Source of the DNA: Nocardioides sp.
GTDB taxonomy: Bacteria > Actinomycetota > Actinomycetes > Propionibacteriales > Nocardioidaceae
Assembly (NCBI GenBank): GCA_025924815.1
Contig: JAICHQ010000026.1
Location: 1 to 36,420, forward strand
Length of the DNA stretch: 36,420 nucleotides
Direction of reading: 5' to 3'
This document shows positions 32,259-36,420 of this stretch, piece after piece. Under the pieces are notes generated by a model, which saw only the letters and a list, made by a program, of their open reading frames with translations, ran no database searches and was not told where the DNA came from. The first letter of the stretch is position 1; every line of letters starts with the position of its first letter. The position numbers and the translations under genes are program-made.

Positions 32259-33291
32259 CTGGGACTCCTGCCCGCGCGGGGTCGGACAACGACGCCGCCA
32301 GGCCGTCGACGATCCGCTCCACCGGCGAGGCCACCGGCCCCGTGGCCGCCGCGAAGTCGGCGAAGGCCTGCTCGGTGCTGAAGCTCGGCTCGAACCCCAG
32401 CTCGGTGTGCATCCGGGTGGTGTCGATGCCGCGCCCGAAGGTCAGGAAGCCGAGCTGCTCGGGAGAGAAGTCGGCCATCCGCGCCGACTTGAGCACGGCC
32501 GCCACCCCACCGACGGCTGGGCGGACGAGCGGGACCGCCGGCTTGCGCAGCCGTCGTACGGCCTGCGACAGGAGCATCACGCCGTCGCCGGCGACGTTGA
32601 ACGTGCCGCCGACCTCGTGGTGGACGCAGTGCGTGAGGACCCGCATCAGGTCGGCCTCGTGCACGAACTGCATTCGGGGGTCGAAGCCGAGGACGGTCGG
32701 GATCACCGGGAGCCGGAAGTACGACGTGATCGGGCTGGTCACGTGGGGGCCGAGCACGTTGGCCAGGCGCAGCGTGGTCACCGTGACGTCGGGACGGCGG
32801 CGCGCGAAGCCGCGGACGTAGCCCTCGATCTCGGCGACGTCCTTGGCGTAGCCCGAGCTGGGCTGGCGGCGCGGCTGCATCTCCTCGGTGAACATGGCGG
32901 GGTCGCGGCTGCTGGCGCCGTACACGGTGGAGGTGGACTTCACGACGAGCCGGCGGATGCTGCCGGCCTTCTGACAGGCGGCGAGCAGCTGCATCGTCCC
33001 GATGACGTTGAGCTCCTTCATCGTGCCGCGCCCGCCGGCGCTGCCGGGCGTGGCGATGACGCTCATGTGGACGACCGTGTCGACGTCCTCCTTGGCGATC
33101 ACCTTGGCGATCACCGGGTTGCGGATGTCGGCGCGCACGAACGTCACGTCGCCGATGTCGTCGCGAGGGGGTACGGCGTCGACGCCGATCACCCGGCCGA
33201 CGCCGGGCTCGGCGGCGAGGCGGCGCGCGAACCTACGGCCGAGGTCGCGGGAGACCCCGGTGACCAGCACGACCTTGGGGCCCGGGGCCAC
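32251..33291 (-). CDS. NAD-dependent epimerase/dehydratase (extended SDR)
   Basis: A 346-residue Rossmann-fold protein. The nucleotide loop is VVLVTGVSRDLGRRFARRLA (a GxxxxxG variant). VVHMSVIATPGS follows, and the active site is STSTVYGASS with the catalytic Tyr/Lys pair in SSGYAKDVAEIEG near residue 147. The family includes UDP-sugar epimerases; the mycobacterial relative is annotated galE2, but its substrate is not established. Start GTG 33291 has GGAG upstream. It lies 24 bases after the bS22 stop and overlaps the acyltransferase gene, so bS22-epimerase-acyltransferase form one transcript unit. Confidence 0.88.
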   Translation of the reverse strand: MAPGPKVVLVTGVSRDLGRRFARRLAAEPGVGRVIGVDAVPPRDDIGDVTFVRADIRNPVIAKVIAKEDVDTVVHMSVIATPGSAGGRGTMKELNVIGTMQLLAACQKAGSIRRLVVKSTSTVYGASSRDPAMFTEEMQPRRQPSSGYAKDVAEIEGYVRGFARRRPDVTVTTLRLANVLGPHVTSPITSYFRLPVIPTVLGFDPRMQFVHEADLMRVLTHCVHHEVGGTFNVAGDGVMLLSQAVRRLRKPAVPLVRPAVGGVAAVLKSARMADFSPEQLGFLTFGRGIDTTRMHTELGFEPSFSTEQAFADFAAATGPVASPVERIVDGLAASLSDPARAGVPGG

Positions 33292-33315
33292 GACGACTCC
33301 GCCTCGCGGCGGGGG

Positions 33316-33417
33316 CTACTTCCCGAGCTTGCGTCGCTGGACGCGCGTCTTCTTCAGCAGCTTGCGGTGCTTCTTCTTCGCCATCCGCTTGCGACGCTTC
33401 TTGATGACCGAACCCAC
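33316..33417 (-). CDS. Small ribosomal protein bS22 (AURKAIP1/COX24 family)
   Basis: A 33-residue, extremely basic peptide: [20 protein letters not shown], then [13 protein letters not shown]. More than half the residues are Lys or Arg. Length and sequence match the actinobacterial bS22 ribosomal protein first seen in mycobacterial ribosome structures (Rv0500B region). Start GTG 33417 has a GGAAGAGG ribosome site. It lies between the HTH gene and the epimerase gene, the usual order. Confidence 0.9.
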   Translation of the reverse strand: MGSVIKKRRKRMAKKKHRKLLKKTRVQRRKLGK

Positions 33418-33474
33418 GGGTACCTCTTCCGACCGACATGTCTGGGGTCCCGGGCCTGCCGGGACGACGCCGTC

Positions 33475-33480
33475 AGCCTA
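33475..33480 (-). promoter_or_regulatory. -10 element before the bS22 gene
   Basis: On the minus strand TAGGCT lies about 57 bases before the bS22 GTG, leaving a leader of about 50 bases with a good ribosome site. It would drive bS22, the epimerase and the acyltransferase. No clear -35 was seen. Confidence 0.35.
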
Positions 33481-33543
33481 ACGGGCGGCGGGTCGAGCGC
33501 GGAATCCGCGGATCGGCGACCGCGGACCGAGGTGGACCGGGGG

Positions 33544-33750
33544 TCAGCCGGCGCTGTAGAAGCTCTTGCGCAGGTACTCGTTCACGTCCTCCTCGGTCAC
33601 CCGGAACGAGCGGCCGACGCGCACCGCGGGCAGCTCGCCGCTGTGGACGAGGCGGTAGACCGTCATCTTGGACACGCGCATGGTGGCAGCCACCTCGGCC
33701 ACGGTCAGGAACTTCACGTCGGAGATGTCTCCGGGCTCGTGAGCAGGCAT
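33544..33750 (-). CDS. Excisionase-type helix-turn-helix DNA-binding protein
   Basis: A 68-residue MerR/excisionase-like winged helix protein: FLTVAEVAATMRVSKMTVYR, LVHSGELPAVRVGRSFRV, then TEEDVNEYLRKSFYSAG. It is the conserved actinobacterial protein that precedes bS22 (Rv0500A in mycobacteria, from memory) and is probably a transcription regulator or nucleoid protein rather than a phage excisionase, since no integrase is near. ATG 33750 was chosen because homologues start close to the HTH; the frame extends to 33876 without further similarity. A TATTCT hexamer lies about 75 bases upstream. Confidence 0.85.
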   Translation of the reverse strand: MPAHEPGDISDVKFLTVAEVAATMRVSKMTVYRLVHSGELPAVRVGRSFRVTEEDVNEYLRKSFYSAG

Positions 33751-33824
33751 CGCAGGCACCGTCTCTCTTGGCAGGCACGCACCGGCTTCCCCTCCGGTGA
33801 CTAGACGTCCCGCGCTTCGGAGTG

Positions 33825-33830
33825 AGAATA
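33825..33830 (-). promoter_or_regulatory. -10 element candidate for the HTH gene
   Basis: On the minus strand TATTCT lies in the 207-base gap between the HTH and acuC genes. The -35 is weak (TCCCCA at 17 bases). The rest of the gap holds an AT-rich patch (33855-33920) and twin palindromes (33919-33936). Confidence 0.35.
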
Positions 33831-33918
33831 GGGCCTGAAGTGACTCGTGGGGAAGGAAATCTCTACAGAAACTCACGGTACCTACGCGTGTCGAGTTGAA
33901 ACGAAGGCGAATTTTACT

Positions 33919-33936
33919 GTCCGGACCCGTCCGGAC
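33919..33936. promoter_or_regulatory. Twin palindromic octamers, possible operator
   Basis: GTCCGGAC occurs at 33919-33926 and again at 33929-33936. Each copy is a perfect palindrome and the repeat is 10 bp, one helical turn. It lies upstream of the HTH promoter, where an operator would be expected. Confidence 0.35.
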
Positions 33937-33957
33937 GAGTCGCGATCCGGCCCCGGG

Positions 33958-35142
33958 TCAGGGCAGCGGGTCGAGCCCGTGGCGCGGGAAGATCTCCTCC
34001 CGGGTCGCCAGGATCGAACGGTCGAGCCAGGCTGCGGGGTCGTAGCCCTCCCCCCAGTCGCGGTACGCCGGGTCGCGGCCGTCAGTCATCCGCGCCGGTG
34101 CGGTGCGCCCCAGCGCGTCGCGTACGTGGGCGCGCCAAGACTCCGGGGTCGGCGAGTCGGGCTCCCAGGGTCGCCCACCGAGCACCGCCAGGAGGTGGGT
34201 CCAGGCGCGCGGGACGACCTCGACGAGGGCGTAGCCGCCACCGCCGGTGGCCACCCAGCGACCGCCGGTGATCTCGTGGGCCAGGTCGTGCAGGGCGAGG
34301 TACGACGCGCGCTGTCCGTCGACGCTGAGCATCAGGTCGGCGAGGGGGTCGTCGCGATGGGAGTCGCAGCCGTGCTGGGTCACCAGCACCTCGGGGGCGA
34401 ACTCGCGGACCAGCGGGGGCACCACCGCGTGGAAGGCTCGCAGCCACCCGGCGTCCGCCGTACCGGGCGGGAGGGCGACGTTGACGGCCGAGCCCTCGGC
34501 GCCGGGACCGCCGCAGTCGCTCGGGAAGCCGGTCCCGGGGAACAGCGCCTGGCCGGTCTCGTGCAGGGAGATCGTCAGCACCCGCGGGTCGTCGTAGAAG
34601 ATCTGCTCGACGCCGTCGCCGTGGTGGACGTCGACGTCGACGTACGCCACCTTCTCGACGCCCTGGTCGAGCAGCCACCGGATGCCGATGGCGACGTCGT
34701 TGTAGATGCAGAAGCCGCTGGCCCGGTCCGGCATCGCGTGGTGAAGCCCGCCGCAGATGCTGGCGCTGTGCAGGCTCTCCCCGCTCCGGACCTGTCGGCA
34801 GGCCTCGACGGTGGAGCCCACGACGTGCGCCGCGGCGTGGTGCATGTCGCGGAAGACCGGGTTGTCGTCGCTGCCCAGGCCGTACGCCGGCTCGAACCCG
34901 TGCGGGTCCGCGCCGGCGAGCTTCACGGCGTCGATCAACGCCTGGTCGTGGACGGTGGCGACCAGGTCGTCGTCGGCCATCGGAGCCTTGACCATCGTCA
35001 ACCGGTCGAGCACCCCGAGGTCGGCGGCCAGGCGCATGGTCAGATCGACCCGGATCGGCGACATGGGATGGCTCGCCCCGAAGTCGTACTCGGTGAGCGT
35101 GGGGTCGAAGACCACGGAGGCCGGGCCCTCGCACGCTGGCAT
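33958..35142 (-). CDS. AcuC-type deacetylase (histone deacetylase family)
   Basis: A 394-residue zinc-dependent lysine deacetylase of the AcuC branch, which in Bacillus removes acetyl groups from acetyl-CoA synthetase. Motifs: YDFGASHPMSPIR at the N-terminus, CGGLHHAMPDRASGFCIYND (the two catalytic histidines), VDVDVHHGDGVEQIFY (zinc Asp/His), LVTQHGCDSHRDDPLADL (second zinc Asp) and ATGGGGY with the transition-state Tyr. All key residues are present. ATG 35142 lies 7 bases after TAGCGT, suggesting a leaderless transcript. The gene is divergent from trpS, and the two -10 hexamers share a palindrome. The protein substrate is unknown here, and no acetyltransferase gene is in the window. Confidence 0.9.
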   Translation of the reverse strand: MPACEGPASVVFDPTLTEYDFGASHPMSPIRVDLTMRLAADLGVLDRLTMVKAPMADDDLVATVHDQALIDAVKLAGADPHGFEPAYGLGSDDNPVFRDMHHAAAHVVGSTVEACRQVRSGESLHSASICGGLHHAMPDRASGFCIYNDVAIGIRWLLDQGVEKVAYVDVDVHHGDGVEQIFYDDPRVLTISLHETGQALFPGTGFPSDCGGPGAEGSAVNVALPPGTADAGWLRAFHAVVPPLVREFAPEVLVTQHGCDSHRDDPLADLMLSVDGQRASYLALHDLAHEITGGRWVATGGGGYALVEVVPRAWTHLLAVLGGRPWEPDSPTPESWRAHVRDALGRTAPARMTDGRDPAYRDWGEGYDPAAWLDRSILATREEIFPRHGLDPLP

Positions 35143-35149
35143 GCCCGTC

Positions 35150-35155
35150 ACGCTA
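35150..35155 (-). promoter_or_regulatory. -10 element, leaderless, for the acuC-like gene
   Basis: On the minus strand TAGCGT lies 7 bases before the ATG at 35142. Its first three bases are shared with the palindrome GCTACCGGTAGC (35152-35163) that also holds the start of the trpS -10. Confidence 0.5.
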
Positions 35156-35159
35156 CCGG

Positions 35160-35165
35160 TAGCCT
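35160..35165 (+). promoter_or_regulatory. -10 element for the trpS leader transcript
   Basis: TAGCCT is followed by exactly 6 bases and the GTG of the leader peptide at 35172, so the leader RNA probably begins at that GTG. It lies four bases from the opposing acuC -10. Confidence 0.55.
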
Positions 35166-35171
35166 CGGGGT

Positions 35172-35210
35172 GTGCTTCGGACCGCGAACCTCTGCTGGTG
35201 GGCCGCCTGA
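35172..35210 (+). CDS. trpS leader peptide with tandem Trp codons
   Basis: GTG CTT CGG ACC GCG AAC CTC TGC, then TGG TGG GCC GCC TGA, encodes MLRTANLCWWAA (12 residues). Two adjacent Trp codons (35196-35201) just before a set of mutually exclusive hairpins and the trpS gene are the hallmark of a ribosome-mediated attenuator. TAGCCT exactly 6 bases before the GTG supports a leaderless start. Ribosome stalling on the Trp codons when charged tRNA-Trp is scarce would uncover the anti-terminator. Confidence 0.8.
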   Translation: MLRTANLCWWAA

Positions 35211-35264
35211 ACGGCGGACCCGATCGAGCACACTCATCACACGGCCGCCCACGGGCGGCCGTTT
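35203..35264 (+). promoter_or_regulatory. Transcription attenuator of trpS
   Basis: Segment 1 CCGCC (35203-35207) can pair with segment 2 GGCGG (35213-35217). Segment 2 can also pair with segment 3 CCGCC (35245-35249). Segment 3, as part of ACGGCCGCC, pairs with segment 4 to form the terminator. A ribosome stalled at Trp codons 35196-35201 would mask segment 1, allow 2:3 pairing and so prevent the terminator. A GGTCGAG direct repeat (35277-35283, 35286-35292) follows before trpS. Confidence 0.75.
35241..35264 (+). terminator. Rho-independent terminator in the trpS leader
   Basis: ACGGCCGCC (35241-35249), loop CACG, GGCGGCCGT (35254-35262): a perfect 9-bp GC-rich stem with a tetraloop, followed by a short T-run (TTT at 35262-35264). 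It lies 64 bases before the trpS ATG. Confidence 0.8.
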
Positions 35265-35327
35265 CGCGTTCTCGCCGGTCGAGCTGGTCGAGACCACCGC
35301 CCTGGGCCCTCACCCAGGAGCATCACC

Positions 35328-36302
35328 ATGGACCGCAGCCTCTCCCTGATCACCCCGACCGGGCGGCTGACGCTCGGCAACCACCTCGGCGCGCTGCGCC
35401 GCTTCGTCGCCGCCGCGGACGCCGCGTCCTCGCCCGACGACTGCTTCTTCGGGCTGTCGGACCTGCACGCGCTGACGACACCGCAGGACCTGGCCGTGCT
35501 GCGCGCGACCGTCACCGAGACGGCGACGCTGTTCCTCGCCGCGGGTCTCGATCCCGCCCGGGCGACGTTGTTCCGGCAGAGCCGGGTGCCGGCGCACCGC
35601 GAGCTGGCCTACCTGCTGGAGTGCACGGCGTACACGGGCGAGCTGAACCGGATGATCCAGTTCAAGGAGAAGGGCCGCGGCGTGCCGTCGACCCGCGTCT
35701 CGCTCTACACCTATCCCGCGCTGATGGCCGCGGACATCCTGCTCTACCGGCCGTCGGTCGTGCCGGTCGGGGACGACCAGCGCCAGCACGTGGAGATCAC
35801 CCGGGACCTCGCGATCCGGTTCAACCACGCCTACGCGCCGGTGTTCACGGTGCCCGAGGTGGTGACACCCCGGGCCGGGGCACGGGTGATGGACCTCCAG
35901 ACGCCCACGGCGAAGATGTCGAAGTCGGCGGCCACGGACGCCGGGGTGATCCGGCTGCTGGACCCGCCCGACGTCGTCCGCCGGAAGGTCGCGCGGGCCG
36001 TCACCGACTCCGACGTGGGACCCGATGCCGTGCACTCCTCCTCCGAGAAGCCGGGCGTGACCAACCTGCTGGACATCCTGGCGGCCTGCGGCGGATCGGC
36101 CGACGGGATCACCACGTACGGCGCCCTGAAGTCGGCGGTGACCGAGGCTGTCGTGACCGTGCTCGAGCCACTCCAGAAGTCCTACGCGCAGTTGGCCGCC
36201 GACCCGGCGTACGTCGACTCGGTCTTCGCCGACGGCTCCGCGCGAGCCCGGGAGGTCACCGCGTCCGTCCTCGCCGACGCCACCGCTGCGATGGGGTTGT
36301 GA
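35328..36302 (+). CDS. trpS: Tryptophanyl-tRNA synthetase, possibly the auxiliary inducible type
   Basis: A 324-residue class I synthetase that charges tRNA-Trp. The ATP site has a HIGH-like TLGNH (residues 15-19) and an intact KMSKS (196-200). The core pattern includes LLECTAYTGELNRMIQFKEK, YPALMAADILLY (with the Asp that reads the indole NH, about residue 136) and VGDDQRQHVEITRDLA. Bacterial enzymes normally begin FSGIQPTG; here it is LSLITPTG, with Leu for Gly7 and Thr for Gln9 by Geobacillus numbering. ATG 35328 has an AGGAG site. A Trp-codon attenuator precedes it. Streptomyces coelicolor has an auxiliary indolmycin-resistant TrpRS1 controlled by attenuation; this gene may be its counterpart. 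A second housekeeping trpS elsewhere would be expected. Confidence 0.93.
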   Translation: MDRSLSLITPTGRLTLGNHLGALRRFVAAADAASSPDDCFFGLSDLHALTTPQDLAVLRATVTETATLFLAAGLDPARATLFRQSRVPAHRELAYLLECTAYTGELNRMIQFKEKGRGVPSTRVSLYTYPALMAADILLYRPSVVPVGDDQRQHVEITRDLAIRFNHAYAPVFTVPEVVTPRAGARVMDLQTPTAKMSKSAATDAGVIRLLDPPDVVRRKVARAVTDSDVGPDAVHSSSEKPGVTNLLDILAACGGSADGITTYGALKSAVTEAVVTVLEPLQKSYAQLAADPAYVDSVFADGSARAREVTASVLADATAAMGL

Positions 36303-36322
36303 GGGGCTCCCGGGTGGGGGTC

Positions 36323-36356
36323 TGCAGGTTTACCCGGACGTACCGGGAAACCTGCA
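36323..36356 (+). terminator. Long hairpin downstream of trpS
   Basis: TGCAGGTTT-A-CCCGG (36323-36337) pairs with CCGGGAAACCTGCA (36343-36356): 14 bp with one bulged A and loop ACGTA. The position 20 bases after the stop suggests a terminator. No T-run follows, so it may instead be a dispersed palindromic repeat. Confidence 0.55.
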
Positions 36357-36360
36357 CATC

Positions 36361-36409
36361 GGGGGCGTTTCAACGGCCCCAAAGTGACAAAAACCCCACC
36401 GCGCGGTGG
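36361..36409. other. Further palindromes at the window end
   Basis: GGGGGCGTTTCAACGGCCCC (36361-36380) folds into a stem with one mismatch, and CCACCGCGCGGTGG (36396-36409) is a perfect palindrome. No gene could be assigned before the window ends at 36420. These may belong to the promoter of the next gene. Confidence 0.35.
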
Positions 36410-36420
36410 CGGATGGTGGG

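Noticed and set aside
33544..33750. Phage excisionase and an integrated element
   Set aside because: The HTH type is shared with excisionases, but there is no integrase, attachment repeat or composition change, and the HTH-bS22-epimerase order is a conserved chromosomal arrangement.
35165..35240. tRNA gene or T-box before trpS
   Set aside because: No cloverleaf arms, T-loop or T-box sequence were seen; the Trp-codon leader peptide with terminator explains the region better.
1..36420. CRISPR arrays, insertion sequences, rRNA or tRNA genes
   Set aside because: No regularly spaced repeats, transposase motifs or RNA gene signatures were seen while reading both strands; a dedicated search could still find a degenerate tRNA.

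Overview
The window is GC-rich, compact actinobacterial chromosome. Gene content and order point to a Nocardioides-like member of the Nocardioidaceae (inference, since no rRNA is present): futalosine-independent menaquinone genes, a rex-hemACD cluster, a System II cytochrome c maturation cluster, bS22, DUF4229, and a BldN-type sigma factor with its anti-sigma factor. As I recall them, the same blocks lie in one neighbourhood in Mycobacterium tuberculosis (about Rv0500-Rv0555) and around rex/bldN/trpRS1 in Streptomyces coelicolor.

Layout. 1-6.1 kb: secreted L,D-transpeptidase, isochorismate synthase (menF), an UlaG-like metallo-hydrolase, a Na+/H+ antiporter ending in a UBP zinc finger, and an AraC-DinB regulator. 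6.1-10.7 kb: menE-menC-menD in one overlapping minus-strand operon and menA divergent on plus. With menF this covers most of the route from chorismate to demethylmenaquinone; menB is not here. 10.7-11.6 kb: a decay scar with remnants of two divergent genes. 11.6-12.3 kb: three very small membrane-protein genes. 12.3-18.4 kb: minus-strand operon hemL-phosphatase-resA-ccdA-resB-ccsB, joining heme precursor supply to cytochrome c maturation. 18.6-19.8 kb: secreted lytic transglycosylase with a His-rich linker. 19.9-25.7 kb: rex-hemA-hemC-cobA/hemD-hemB under a redox-sensitive promoter. 25.7-28.9 kb: small Cys/His protein, glutaredoxin-like protein, acyl-CoA ligase, HAD phosphatase. 29-31 kb: pro-sigma factor and membrane anti-sigma factor. 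31.1-33.8 kb: HTH protein, bS22, NAD epimerase and acyltransferase, a conserved actinobacterial run. 34-36.3 kb: AcuC-type deacetylase divergent from trpS.

The genes form a respiratory island (quinone, heme, cytochrome c, NADH sensing) beside an envelope and development module. The most interesting points are: (i) a complete ribosome-mediated attenuator before trpS, with a 12-residue leader peptide carrying tandem Trp codons, a terminator and an alternative pairing; (ii) a palindromic element of about 63 bp inserted in frame in menD, with rare codons; (iii) two BldN-type promoter matches, one before the anti-sigma gene and one before the transglycosylase gene; (iv) a Rex half-site pair over the rex promoter; (v) a repeated TANNNT-N6-RTG arrangement implying many leaderless transcripts.

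No tRNA, rRNA, CRISPR array, transposase or prophage gene was seen. The only stretch above 300 bases without an intact gene is about 10690-11590, which holds the two gene remnants.
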